Assembly (NCBI RefSeq): GCF_013342145.1 | Contig: NZ_JABUQZ010000001.1 | Coordinates: 744,001-808,000, forward strand | Direction: 5' to 3' | DNA length: 64,000 nt | Source: Haloterrigena gelatinilytica | Lineage (GTDB): Archaea > Halobacteriota > Halobacteria > Halobacteriales > Natrialbaceae | The notes under the pieces: model-generated | Told to the model about the DNA's origin: nothing | Databases searched by the model: none | Seen by the model: only the letters and a program-made list of their open reading frames with translations | Part shown: piece after piece, positions 18,045 through 26,578 of the stretch | How positions within the stretch are numbered: the first letter of the stretch is position 1 | How the letters are laid out: each line of letters begins with the position of its first letter | Position numbers and translations under genes: made by a program

Positions 18045-19175
18045 CTACTCGAGGCTGATCCACTCCCCGCGCTCGTCGCTCTCCTCGATCGCGGCGAGGA
18101 CGCGCTGGGCCTCGAGGCCGGCCTCGAAACTCGGTTCGAACTCGCCCCCGTCGGCCACCGCGCTCAGGAACTCGTAGTTCTCGTGGACGAACGTGTGCTC
18201 CCAGCCCAGCACGTGGCCCGGCGGCCACCAGTGATCGACGTAGGGGTCGTCCGCGTCGGTCACGAGGATCGTCTCGTAGCCGCGGTTCTCGTTCCGGCGC
18301 AGCAGTTCGAGTTCGTTCAGGCGCTCGAGGGAGAACTTCAGGCTCCCCTCCGAGCCGTGGATCTCGATCGCGTGGTCGTTCTTATGGCCGGTCGCGAAGC
18401 GGGAGGCCTCGAGGGTACCCATCGCGCCGTTTTCGAACTCGAGTTGCGCGGAGTAGGCGTCGTCGACGGTGACGGGTCGCGTCTCACCGCCCTCGCCCTC
18501 CACGGGACGTTCGTCCACGAACGTCCGCAGGTGGCCGCTGAGCCGGTCGATATCGCCCGCGAGGTCGTCGTCGCCGACCAGGAACCGAAGCAGGTCGACC
18601 GTGTGCGCACCGAGGTCCCCGAGCGCGCCCGAGCCGGCCAGCTCCTCGTCGTTGCGCCACGACCACGGCGCTTCGGGGTCGACCAGCCAGTCCTGGAGGT
18701 AGCGCCCGCGGACGTGGCGGATCTCGCCGAGTTCGCCGTCCTCGAGCAACCGCTTCGCGTACCGGATCGCGGGGACGAACCGGTAGTTGAACGCGCAGCC
18801 GGCGGGCACGTCGTCGCCGGCCTCGCGGGCCGCGTCGGCCATCGCCCGGGCGTCCTCGAGCGTCGGGGCGAGGGGCTTCTCGCAGAAGACCGGCGTGCCG
18901 GCCTCGAGCGCCGCGATCGAGGGCTCGGCGTGGACGTGGTTCGGTCCGAGGTTGTAGAAGGCGTCGACCTCGTCGACGACTTCGGCCCAGTCGGTCGATA
19001 TCGCGTCGAACCCGAGTCGGTCGGCCGCGTCCTCGAGCGCGTCCTCGTCCCGGCCGACGAGCACGCTGCGCTCGACGTCGGGCGCCTCCGGGAAGAACAT
19101 CGGCAGCCGCGCCATCGCGTTCGCGTGTGCTTTACCCATGAATCGATAGCCGAGAACGCCGATCTCGAGGGACAT
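18045..19175 (-). CDS. Gfo/Idh/MocA-family sugar-type dehydrogenase
   Basis: A 376-aa NAD(P)-dependent oxidoreductase. N-terminal Rossmann motif GVLGYRFMGKAHANA, then the family motif CEKPLAPTLEDA (Glu-Lys-Pro) and the catalytic region with GALGDLGAHTVDLLRFL (Asp-x3-His). Family members oxidise inositols, glucose derivatives or glycosides. It is leftward, and 192 nt downstream of a secreted glucosidase on the same strand, so it may process a released sugar (inference). Start ATG 19175 begins MSLEIGVLG. Confidence 0.85.
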   Translation of the reverse strand: MSLEIGVLGYRFMGKAHANAMARLPMFFPEAPDVERSVLVGRDEDALEDAADRLGFDAISTDWAEVVDEVDAFYNLGPNHVHAEPSIAALEAGTPVFCEKPLAPTLEDARAMADAAREAGDDVPAGCAFNYRFVPAIRYAKRLLEDGELGEIRHVRGRYLQDWLVDPEAPWSWRNDEELAGSGALGDLGAHTVDLLRFLVGDDDLAGDIDRLSGHLRTFVDERPVEGEGGETRPVTVDDAYSAQLEFENGAMGTLEASRFATGHKNDHAIEIHGSEGSLKFSLERLNELELLRRNENRGYETILVTDADDPYVDHWWPPGHVLGWEHTFVHENYEFLSAVADGGEFEPSFEAGLEAQRVLAAIEESDERGEWISLE

Positions 19176-19367
19176 AGACGCCCGTTCATCGAGCCGACAG
19201 TTAGCGGTTGCGGTGAGGGTTCCAAGCCCCCCGTCCGCAACGAGCGACCGAACGGAGCGAGTGGGGCGGGGTAGTTCGCTCGTTGTCGAAACGGGTGCCG
19301 GAGTCGCGTCTACCCGCCCGCGACGGCCGCAGCCGCGACGGTCACCGTTGCGGTGTGTCCCGTCGCG

Positions 19368-21932
19368 TCACCGTCGCCGTCTTCGGTGTTTGAGCCGCCG
19401 GTGGAGCGCCATCACGTCCTCGAAGTCCTCGCTGCCGTCGCCGTCGATGTCGTAGCGGCCCGGCGTCGGCTCGGGGTCGGTGATGGAGGCCGTCTTCCCG
19501 ACGGTCAGCGTCGCCGTCTCGCCGTCGTCCTCGTCGTCCGCGTTCACGCCCCAGTCGGTGCCGACCCAGAGTTCGTACTCGCCGGCTTCGACGACCCGGG
19601 GCCCCCAGCCGGGGACGTCGCCGGGGACGACCTCGAGCGTCGAGAGGTCGAGGTCGACGGCGACGGTCTCGCACTCGCCCGGCTCGAGGGCGACCCGTTC
19701 GAAGCCCATCAGGCGACGGTGGGGCTGGAGCACGGAGCCGTAGGACTCGGTGTTGTAGACCTCGACGATGTGCTCACCCGCCGTGTCGCCGGCGTTCTCG
19801 ACGGTCACGTGGGCCCTCACGGTCGACGTCGACGCGGGGTTTTTGACCGAGTCGGTCGACAGCGACAGGTCCGCGTACTCCCAGTCGGTGTAGGAGAGTC
19901 CGCGGCCGAATTCGAACTGGACCATCTGATCGCCCGCCCCGTCGGGGTGACGCGGCGGATACTCGTCGTAGATCTGCGGGACGTGCCCGACGTGGGACTC
20001 CCAGGTGAACGGGAGCTTCCCCGAGGGGTTGTAGTCGCCGAAGAGCGTGTCGACGACCGCGACGCCGGTATCGCTGCCCGGCTGGCCGGCGAAGAGCACG
20101 GCGTCTAGGTGTCGGAACGTCTCCGCCGTGCCGCGCGGGCTTCCGGCGAGGATGACGCCGACGAGCGGAACGTCGTCGCCCGTCTCGGCGTCGACGAGTT
20201 CGACGAGCTCCCGCTGGGCCTCGAGGAACCGCATCTTGTCCCGGTCGCCGAAGCCCTCGTTGTGCGTTCCCTCGCCGAGGACGACGACGACGGCGTCGGA
20301 GCCAGGTGCGGCCTCGCGGATCGCCGCCGCCTGCTCGTCGGTGACGTCGAAGAAGCCGTTATCGAAGTTCTCGTAGAGGCTCTCGTAGGCGGCCGGCTTG
20401 TACTCCGTCGGCACGTGCGCGAGCCCGTCGCCGAGCCGGGCTTCCAGTTCGCCTTCGATCGTGTTCTGGCGCGGTCGCGGGCCGTCCGGGGTCAGCTCGC
20501 CGTCCTCGATCCCCTGCCAGCCGAGCGTCCAGCCGCCGTGTTGCATCAGGAACCGGTTTTCCGTCCCCTCGTGGACGCCGGGACCGGTCAGCAGCAGGTC
20601 GTCGACGTCCTCGAGCGGGAGCGCGTCGCTCTCGTTTTGTAGCAGGACCAGCGACTCCTTGGCGAGTCGCTCGGAGACGTCGGCGGCGCCGCCGACGATG
20701 TCGCCGATCTCGTCCTCCGGTGCGAGGGGATCCTCGAACAGCCCGAGATCGGCCTTGAGCTCGAGGATGCGACGGACCGATTCGTCGATGCGCCGCTCGG
20801 AGAGCTCGCCGCTCTCGACGAGGTCGATCGCGGTGTCGATGAACTCGGTCGGCGCCGTCTCGCCGCCGCACATGTGCATGTCGATACCGGCCTCGATGCC
20901 CTGTCGGACCGCTTCGCGCCAGCCCGCGTCGGTATCGGGCAGGTACTCGTGGTTGGAGAGCATCCGCTCGAAGTCGTCCCAGTCGGTCAGTACCACGCCG
21001 TCGAAGCCGAACCGGCCTCGCAGTACCGTCGTCAGCAACCACGGCGAAGCGTGGGCCGGCTTCCCGTTGACCGCGCCGCTGTTGACCATCACCGTCTCGG
21101 CCTCCTCGAGACCGCGCCGATAGGGCTCGAACTGGCGGGTCCGCAGGTCCCGCATCGAGGTCCGAGCGTGCGTCCGATCGGAACCGGTATTCGGGGTGCC
21201 GTAGCCGGCGAAGTGCTTGACCGTCGCCGCGACCCGGCCGTTCCGCTGGAAGCCTCGGGCTCGCGCTTTCCCCATCTCGCCGAGCAGCATCGCGTCCTCG
21301 CTGTGGCCCTCGAAGTAGCGGCCCCAGCGCATGTCCCGCAGGACGTCCAGCGTCGGCCCGAAGTTCCAGTGGCCGCCGATCGCCGCGACGGAATCGCCCG
21401 TGTGGGTCGCCGCCGCCTCGACGAGGTCGACGTCGCGCGTCGCACCCATGTTGAGCCGCTGCGGAAAGCTCGTACACCCCTCGAGCAGGCAGTTTCCGTG
21501 GAGGGCGTCACAGCCCCAGACGAACGGGATCGAGGGCTCGTTGACCTCGAGGTTGTACTCCTGGAGGCCGTTGAGCCCCTCGACGAACTCCTCGCCGTCG
21601 TACGTCGGCCCCGTGGCGCCGCCGTTGAGGATCGATCCGACGTGGAGTTCGGCGAACAGGTCGCCGAGCGTGTCCGCGTCGTCGTGATCGTTGAACGCGG
21701 TGTCGGGGTCGAACCCCTCGCCGAGGTCGTCGATCGCGACCTGAGTCATCTGGCCGACCTTCTGCTCTATGGTCATCGCCTCGAGCAGGTCCTCGATGCG
21801 CTTCGATCGTTTCCCGTCGCCGGCCGCCGCACCGGTGGCTCCGAGCCCGGCCGCAGCCGTCGCTGCACCGGTCGCCTTCATGAACGTTCGGCGCGATTCG
21901 TCGACGTCATCACCATTGTTATCAGCTGTCAT
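19368..21932 (-). CDS. Secreted GH3 beta-glucosidase with dockerin-like tail
   Basis: An 854-aa glycoside hydrolase family 3 enzyme. The N-terminus has a Tat motif SRRTFMKA and an Ala-rich hydrophobic stretch. Next come the GH3 barrel with KHFAGYG and the nucleophile Asp317 in VVLTDWDD, the alpha/beta sandwich domain (LVLLQNESDALPL, VVVVLGEGTHNEGFGDRD) and a fibronectin III-like end (AGEHIVEVYN, FERVALEPGE). It likely releases glucose or xylose from oligosaccharides outside the cell. A single calcium-type repeat (DIDGDGSEDFEDVMALHR) sits near residues 828-845. The protein ends abruptly in a five-Arg run; the next reading frame stays open for about 20 more codons to a stop at 19310, so a frameshift at the very end is possible. 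Confidence 0.9.
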   Translation of the reverse strand: MTADNNGDDVDESRRTFMKATGAATAAAGLGATGAAAGDGKRSKRIEDLLEAMTIEQKVGQMTQVAIDDLGEGFDPDTAFNDHDDADTLGDLFAELHVGSILNGGATGPTYDGEEFVEGLNGLQEYNLEVNEPSIPFVWGCDALHGNCLLEGCTSFPQRLNMGATRDVDLVEAAATHTGDSVAAIGGHWNFGPTLDVLRDMRWGRYFEGHSEDAMLLGEMGKARARGFQRNGRVAATVKHFAGYGTPNTGSDRTHARTSMRDLRTRQFEPYRRGLEEAETVMVNSGAVNGKPAHASPWLLTTVLRGRFGFDGVVLTDWDDFERMLSNHEYLPDTDAGWREAVRQGIEAGIDMHMCGGETAPTEFIDTAIDLVESGELSERRIDESVRRILELKADLGLFEDPLAPEDEIGDIVGGAADVSERLAKESLVLLQNESDALPLEDVDDLLLTGPGVHEGTENRFLMQHGGWTLGWQGIEDGELTPDGPRPRQNTIEGELEARLGDGLAHVPTEYKPAAYESLYENFDNGFFDVTDEQAAAIREAAPGSDAVVVVLGEGTHNEGFGDRDKMRFLEAQRELVELVDAETGDDVPLVGVILAGSPRGTAETFRHLDAVLFAGQPGSDTGVAVVDTLFGDYNPSGKLPFTWESHVGHVPQIYDEYPPRHPDGAGDQMVQFEFGRGLSYTDWEYADLSLSTDSVKNPASTSTVRAHVTVENAGDTAGEHIVEVYNTESYGSVLQPHRRLMGFERVALEPGECETVAVDLDLSTLEVVPGDVPGWGPRVVEAGEYELWVGTDWGVNADDEDDGETATLTVGKTASITDPEPTPGRYDIDGDGSEDFEDVMALHRRLKHRRRRR

Positions 21933-21951
21933 ACGACCTGTTCATATTACT

Positions 21952-21968
21952 CTATATTGTATAAATAT
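21952..21968 (-). promoter_or_regulatory. Promoter of the GH3 gene
   Basis: An A+T island of TATA-like sequence (reading leftward, AATATTTATACAATATAG) starts about 20-35 nt before ATG 21932, giving a leaderless or nearly leaderless transcript. Confidence 0.55.
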
Positions 21969-22120
21969 TTCCTAGCTACACGCGAGGTAGCAGGTGGCTA
22001 TATCGCATTCGACTGCGGGTAGCGATCGGGGAGGCGCTCGTGTGCGGAAGAGTACGCCGTACACGTCGAGTCTCGGCGGTACCGTTTCCCCCGCTCGGAC
22101 CGTACGCTCACCGAGGGAGG

Positions 22121-22717
22121 ATGAACAACACAGTCCGATTCGACGACGCGAAGCACATTCGACTGTCGGACGTCGTCGTGGAAACGCGACCGCCCGACGG
22201 GCTCGAATTCGCGGTGGAGGGCCATCTGAGCGTATCCGAGGCGCTGCTCGGCGAGTTCGAGGGAACGACGGTGAACCCGGTCCGCGTGACCGTGTCGGGC
22301 GGCGACGCGGACTCCGTCGCGCTCGATCTGACCGGCCCGGCGACCCTCCGCCTCGAGACCGTCGACGTCGGCGTCGCGGCGCCGGACCGGGAGGATCTCG
22401 CGGACGGGATCGACGCGCTTCGGTCGTCCGCGAACGACGGACGCGAGTCGGTCGACTCCCGTCCCGACGTGCTCTCGTTCACCGTCGAAGGTGAGATCCG
22501 GGACGTGCCGTCGGAGACGGTCGCGGCACTTCCGGCGGACGTATCGAGCCTCGAGTCAGTGACGTTCGCCGCCGACGAGTCGGTCCGGAGCGACGGCGGC
22601 GGTGGCGACGACGTAATTCTCGAACTGTCCCTGCTCGGCTACGGGATCGTCGTCCGCCGCGACGGTTCGATCGTCGTCGGGAACGCCGACTCGCTGGTTA
22701 CCATCGACCTCGACTGA
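22121..22717 (+). CDS. Hypothetical acidic protein
   Basis: A 198-aa soluble protein of unknown family. It is acidic and strand-rich, with repeated Val/Leu/Asp patterns (LRLETVDVGV, LSFTVEGEIRDV, VILELSLLGYGIVVRRDGSI) and a Gly-rich loop near residue 165. ATG 22121 is chosen because the encoded product starts with a normal haloarchaeal sequence; the in-frame upstream extension is Arg-rich and unlike a protein. It is divergent from the GH3 gene and convergent with the nitroreductase gene. Confidence 0.65.
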   Translation: MNNTVRFDDAKHIRLSDVVVETRPPDGLEFAVEGHLSVSEALLGEFEGTTVNPVRVTVSGGDADSVALDLTGPATLRLETVDVGVAAPDREDLADGIDALRSSANDGRESVDSRPDVLSFTVEGEIRDVPSETVAALPADVSSLESVTFAADESVRSDGGGGDDVILELSLLGYGIVVRRDGSIVVGNADSLVTIDLD

Positions 22718-22867
22718 GATCCGTAAGCGTTCGGCCACTCGCCGGTCTCGAGGCGTCTGAGAATTTCGACGCATCAGACGGTATCTCGGCGGAGCCGAGG
22801 GATTCTCGACGGATTCGGCGGCATCAGCTGTCCCCGACGAAAACAGGTGGCTCCGCGGCTCGAGTCG

Positions 22868-23485
22868 CTACTCGAAGCCGCCGCGGTGGACGATTTCCTC
22901 GAGGGGCTTCCGGTCGCTGGGCTGTTCGCGGTCCTGCAGTTCTTCGGGGAGCGTCTCGGGCGGGGCGCGCTCGCCGATCGCGACCATCGCCTCGACCGCG
23001 TACTCCTCGGGGACGTCCAGTTCGTCGGCCGCGCGCTCGTAGTCGAAGCCGGCCATGCCGTGGACGGCCAACCCTCGGCGCGCGCCCTCGAGCGCGAGGT
23101 TCTCCCAGGCCGCGCCGGTGTCGAAGGAGTGGACCGGCGCCGGTTCGCCGTTGTGGTCGAACGTCGTCTTCGAGACGATGACCGCGAGGACCGCGGCGTC
23201 GGTCGCCCACTCCTCGTTCCCGCCGAGTAGCAGGTCGGTGAACGTCTCCCACTCGTCGTCCTCGCGGTCGGCGATCAGGAACCGCCAGTGCTGGTTGTTG
23301 TAGGCCGAGGGCGCCCAGCGGGCGGCCTCGAACAGCGGGAGGTACTCCTCCTCGTCGAGCGAGTCGCCGGTCATCGCGCGCGGCGACCAGCGGTTGACGA
23401 ACAGCGGGTCGATATCGTGGGCGGGATCGCGGTGTTCGGCGACGGAGTCGCGCAGTTCGCGCCGGCTCTCGGACGTGTCTTGCAT
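22868..23485 (-). CDS. Nitroreductase-family FMN oxidoreductase
   Basis: A 205-aa protein with the nitroreductase fold signature: RWSPRAMTGDSL at the start, the FMN contact region AARWAPSAYNNQHWRFLIA, and LVLEGARRGLAVHGMAGFD-type helix (here NLALEGARRGLAVHGM), then an EEYAVEAMVAIG strand. It should bind FMN as a homodimer and reduce nitro compounds or quinones with NAD(P)H. A TATA-like box sits about 31 nt before the start. Confidence 0.88.
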   Translation of the reverse strand: MQDTSESRRELRDSVAEHRDPAHDIDPLFVNRWSPRAMTGDSLDEEEYLPLFEAARWAPSAYNNQHWRFLIADREDDEWETFTDLLLGGNEEWATDAAVLAVIVSKTTFDHNGEPAPVHSFDTGAAWENLALEGARRGLAVHGMAGFDYERAADELDVPEEYAVEAMVAIGERAPPETLPEELQDREQPSDRKPLEEIVHRGGFE

Positions 23486-23512
23486 CGACAGTTTATTCGA
23501 ACCCGTACTATG

Positions 23513-23520
23513 TATATATT
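23513..23520 (-). promoter_or_regulatory. TATA box of the nitroreductase gene
   Basis: Leftward AATATATA, centred about 31 nt before ATG 23485, predicts a leader of only a few nucleotides. Confidence 0.55.
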
Positions 23521-23722
23521 ATCGGACGTGAGGGTCACCAGGTAACACTCGTGTCGTGTTCGTGTCTATTGATTAAACAGTCGGCCTTCGGGAAATTTGG
23601 GTGTGACCCTCTCCCACGAGATGGGGCCGCGTTCGATTCTCAAAACCGGAGCGCAGCGAAGAAATCGCGGGCGAAGTCGCCGGCAGGGAACGAACGACCG
23701 GCGACTCGCCGCGGAATCCGCG

Positions 23723-24799
23723 TCAGTCGTCGGCGGGCGTCGGCGTGCCGCGTTCGATGTCGATGTTACCCGCGTCGAGGTCGGCCTCGACGTTGCGGGC
23801 GGCCTGCACCATGTTCTCCATCTTGCCGTAGGCGACCTCGCGGGGCAGCAGCTTCACGCCGCAGTCCGGCGAGACGACGAGCTGCTCCGGCGGGACGACC
23901 TCGAGGCCCTTCTTGATGTTCTCCTCGATCTGCTCGACCGATTCGACCTCGGCGACGTGGACGTCGGTGACGCCGAGCGCGAGGTCGGCGGTGAACTCGG
24001 GGTCCTTGAAGACGTCGAGCTGGTCGTAGTCGCCGTTGGCGAGCTCGAGGTCGAACTCGTCGACGGGGAACTCGAGGATCTCGGGATAGATGCGGGAGTA
24101 GTCGCCGTAACAGACGTGCAGCCCGATGCGAACGTCGTCGTCGATGTCGGCGACGATGTGCTCGAGGGCCTCGCCGACGATCGCGTGGTCGTCCGGCGTG
24201 GTCGCGAGCGCGGGCTCGTCGATCTGGATGTAGCGGGCGCCGGCGTCGACGAGCTTCTCGATCTCCTCGTTGACGAGGTCCGCGAGGGCGTAGGCGAGTT
24301 CCTCGTCGTCCTCGTAGGCCTCGTTGAACGCCCAGCTCGCGAGCGTGTACGGACCCGTGATCGGGACCTTGACCGGGCGATCGGTGGCGCTGGCGGTGAA
24401 CTCGTACTCGTCGACGAGCCAGCTCTCGTCGTACTCGACCTCGCTGACGACGCTGGGCTTGTCGAAGTAGTTGTGGCCCCACACCTTGACGGGGCCGTTG
24501 AACTCGTAGCCCTCGATGCGGTGGGCGAAGAACTCGACCATCTCGTTGCGCCGCATCTCGCCGTCGACGACGACGTCCAGTCCCGCGCGCTCGTGTTCGT
24601 TCGTGATGAGCCGGGCGGCGTCGTCCTTGGCCTCCTGGTAGTCGTCCTCGTCGAACCCGTGGTCGTCGTCCTGGTAGAGCTCCTTCGCGCGGTTGAGCCA
24701 CTTGGGCTTGGGGTAGGAGCCGACGACGGTCGTCAGCAGGAAGTGGTCGTTCTCGTGGTTCTCGGGTCGGAACTGATCCTTGTTCTCGCTCGCGCTCAT
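23723..24799 (-). CDS. Methionine synthase, MetE C-terminal (catalytic) protein
   Basis: A 358-aa cobalamin-independent type methionine synthase core. The zinc ligands are visible: His-x-Cys in GLHVCYGD, a Glu in FDLELANG, and Cys in VSPDCGVKLL. The N-terminal TTVVGSYPKP and the YIQIDEPAL strand match the MetE C-terminal barrel. It should transfer a methyl group to homocysteine; the methyl donor in archaea of this type is not settled. Its ATG overlaps the stop of the upstream partner gene (ATGA). Haloarchaeal acidic composition throughout. Confidence 0.88.
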   Translation of the reverse strand: MSASENKDQFRPENHENDHFLLTTVVGSYPKPKWLNRAKELYQDDDHGFDEDDYQEAKDDAARLITNEHERAGLDVVVDGEMRRNEMVEFFAHRIEGYEFNGPVKVWGHNYFDKPSVVSEVEYDESWLVDEYEFTASATDRPVKVPITGPYTLASWAFNEAYEDDEELAYALADLVNEEIEKLVDAGARYIQIDEPALATTPDDHAIVGEALEHIVADIDDDVRIGLHVCYGDYSRIYPEILEFPVDEFDLELANGDYDQLDVFKDPEFTADLALGVTDVHVAEVESVEQIEENIKKGLEVVPPEQLVVSPDCGVKLLPREVAYGKMENMVQAARNVEADLDAGNIDIERGTPTPADD

Positions 24800-25797
24800 G
24801 CGGCGGTCACCTCCGCGAGGTCCGCGGCTTCGGCAAGGACGGCGAGCTTCTCTTGGTACTTGCTGTAGGGCAGGTAGAACGTCTCCGTGTTCGTCGTCAG
24901 GTAGACCGTCTCGAACTCGGTGACGCCGAGCTGGCCCTCGACCCACTCGGTCCGGTCGCGGATCGCTTCGGGGTCCTCGACGAGCGTGTTCTGGCCGTCG
25001 GCGAGGCCGAGCGCGACGTCGTCGGTCGCGCCGTACTCCTGAATGTTGTAGAGGTTGTCGTCCTGGTTCGCGACGAAGTCGAAGCCGACCGCGTCGATGT
25101 CCGCGTCGAGCAGGTGCGCGTACACCTTCTCCTCGAGTGCCCCCCAGTAGGGCTGGACGACGACGTCGGCGTCGGTCGCGCTCGCGACCTGATCGATCGC
25201 CTCGCTGGCGCGTTCGTCTTGGCCGTCCTCGGGGGCCGACTCGACCAGCGACGGCTCGAGCAGGAACAGCGTCTCGATCTCGGGGAAGGCGTCGACCTCG
25301 CCCTCGAGGAAGTCGGCGATGGCGCCGAGGAACTCGGCCTCGTCGCCGTACTGTTCGTCGGTGGCGAGATCGGCCAGCGAGTACGGACCGGGGAGGACGG
25401 CCTGCAGGTCGCCGTCGGTCAGTTCCGCGGTCGCCTCGAGTTCCTCGGCGACGTCGCCGGAGAAGCCGAGGTCGTCCTGGACGACCGGCTCCCGGTAGAA
25501 GTTGTTGTTGTCGTAGTAGCGGACGATGCCGCGGGTCTCGACGGCGTCGTGGACGGCCAGCGGGTGGGCGAGCATGTCGTCCCAGCGCAGTTGCCCCTCG
25601 ACGATGCGGTCGAGGCTGGCCTCCTCCTGGACGCCGATCACTTCCTCCCGGGCCTCCTCGTAGGCCGCGGTGATCTCCTCGCCCTCGTCGCCGCTGATGA
25701 GGTCGTGTTTCTGGTGGCCTTTCAGGTCCGAGAGGTCGTCTTTCGCCCAGTCCGGGAGCGGATAGAGCCCCGGCGTGGTCGAAACGTACTCAGTCAT
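24796..25797 (-). CDS. MetE N-terminal-like partner protein
   Basis: A 333-aa protein related to the N-terminal MetE barrel, expected to help bind the folate or pterin substrate and work with the catalytic gene that follows it with a 4-nt overlap. It starts MTEYVSTTPGLYPLPDW, and its second half runs parallel to the catalytic partner, but the zinc ligands are missing: the HxC position reads QPYWG and the last Cys region reads TTNTETFYLP. It cannot be the catalytic half by itself. ATG 25797 is chosen over longer in-frame starts because the longer N-terminus is basic and unlike the family. A TATA-like TTAATATTTT lies at 25826-25835. Confidence 0.82.
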   Translation of the reverse strand: MTEYVSTTPGLYPLPDWAKDDLSDLKGHQKHDLISGDEGEEITAAYEEAREEVIGVQEEASLDRIVEGQLRWDDMLAHPLAVHDAVETRGIVRYYDNNNFYREPVVQDDLGFSGDVAEELEATAELTDGDLQAVLPGPYSLADLATDEQYGDEAEFLGAIADFLEGEVDAFPEIETLFLLEPSLVESAPEDGQDERASEAIDQVASATDADVVVQPYWGALEEKVYAHLLDADIDAVGFDFVANQDDNLYNIQEYGATDDVALGLADGQNTLVEDPEAIRDRTEWVEGQLGVTEFETVYLTTNTETFYLPYSKYQEKLAVLAEAADLAEVTAA

Positions 25798-25996
25798 CGT
25801 GGAATCGGCTAGGCTATACCGACGCTTAATATTTTCCATCCTTGCTAATACACTGGAGTAATTCTTCCCGGTGAGCCCGTCCACCCGTCCGTTCGGATCG
25901 CGTTGGCTGTGAAGAATCCGCAAACCCGTCTCGGTCCGTTCGATCGCCGAGTCTCGAGCCGTTAGCGACTGCCGAGAACGGTCGCAGTAGTCTCGG

Positions 25997-26578
25997 TTAC
26001 CGGAACAACTCGAGGACCGTCAACGTCTCGAAGGGGAACGACTCGTCGGCGACGGCGGCGGCGCTGAAGCCGTGTGCGCCGGCCTCCTCGACCACCTCGT
26101 CGACTCCCGTGAGGCTGCTGACCAGCAGGTAGACGCTGCCGTCGGGCGCGAGCGCGCGGCCGACGTCCGCGAGGAAGGGATCGATGACCGCGCGGCCGTC
26201 CTCGCCGCCCGAGAGGGCGCGCTCCATCCAGTCGTCCCACTCGTTGTCGGGCTCGGTCGGCAGGTACGGCGGGTTGAAGGCGACCGCGTCGAGGGCGCCG
26301 TCGGCGAAGGGGGCGACCAGATCGGCTCGGACCGCCTCGAGGCCCGCGAGGCGGGCCTGCCGAACCGCGTGGGGGTTCAGGTCCGCGGCGATCACGCGCG
26401 CGGGCGTCTCGTCGTCGATCCGGCCCGCGACGTAGCCCGAGCCGGTGCCGACCTCGAGGACGACCGAGCCCTCGTCGGCGTCGGCGAGGGCCTCGCAGGC
26501 CGCGTCCGCGAGGAGGTGCGAGTCCTCGGCCGGTTGATAGACGTCCGTTTCCACGTCGCGCTGATCCTCGAGTCCCAT
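25997..26578 (-). CDS. HemK2/MTQ2-type protein glutamine methyltransferase
   Basis: A 193-aa SAM-dependent methyltransferase. It has the YQPAEDSHLLAD start, motif I EVGTGSGYVAG, DLNPHAV, and the amino-methylating motif NPPYLP (near residue 102). Relatives methylate the Gln of the GGQ loop of the archaeal/eukaryal release factor aRF1. The match to this subfamily (small, no N-terminal extension) is good. It is the last gene of the conserved cluster with rpl21e, rpoF, DUF655 and rsmA, here with a mechanosensitive channel in between. Its ATG abuts the channel's TAA. Confidence 0.88.
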   Translation of the reverse strand: MGLEDQRDVETDVYQPAEDSHLLADAACEALADADEGSVVLEVGTGSGYVAGRIDDETPARVIAADLNPHAVRQARLAGLEAVRADLVAPFADGALDAVAFNPPYLPTEPDNEWDDWMERALSGGEDGRAVIDPFLADVGRALAPDGSVYLLVSSLTGVDEVVEEAGAHGFSAAAVADESFPFETLTVLELFR

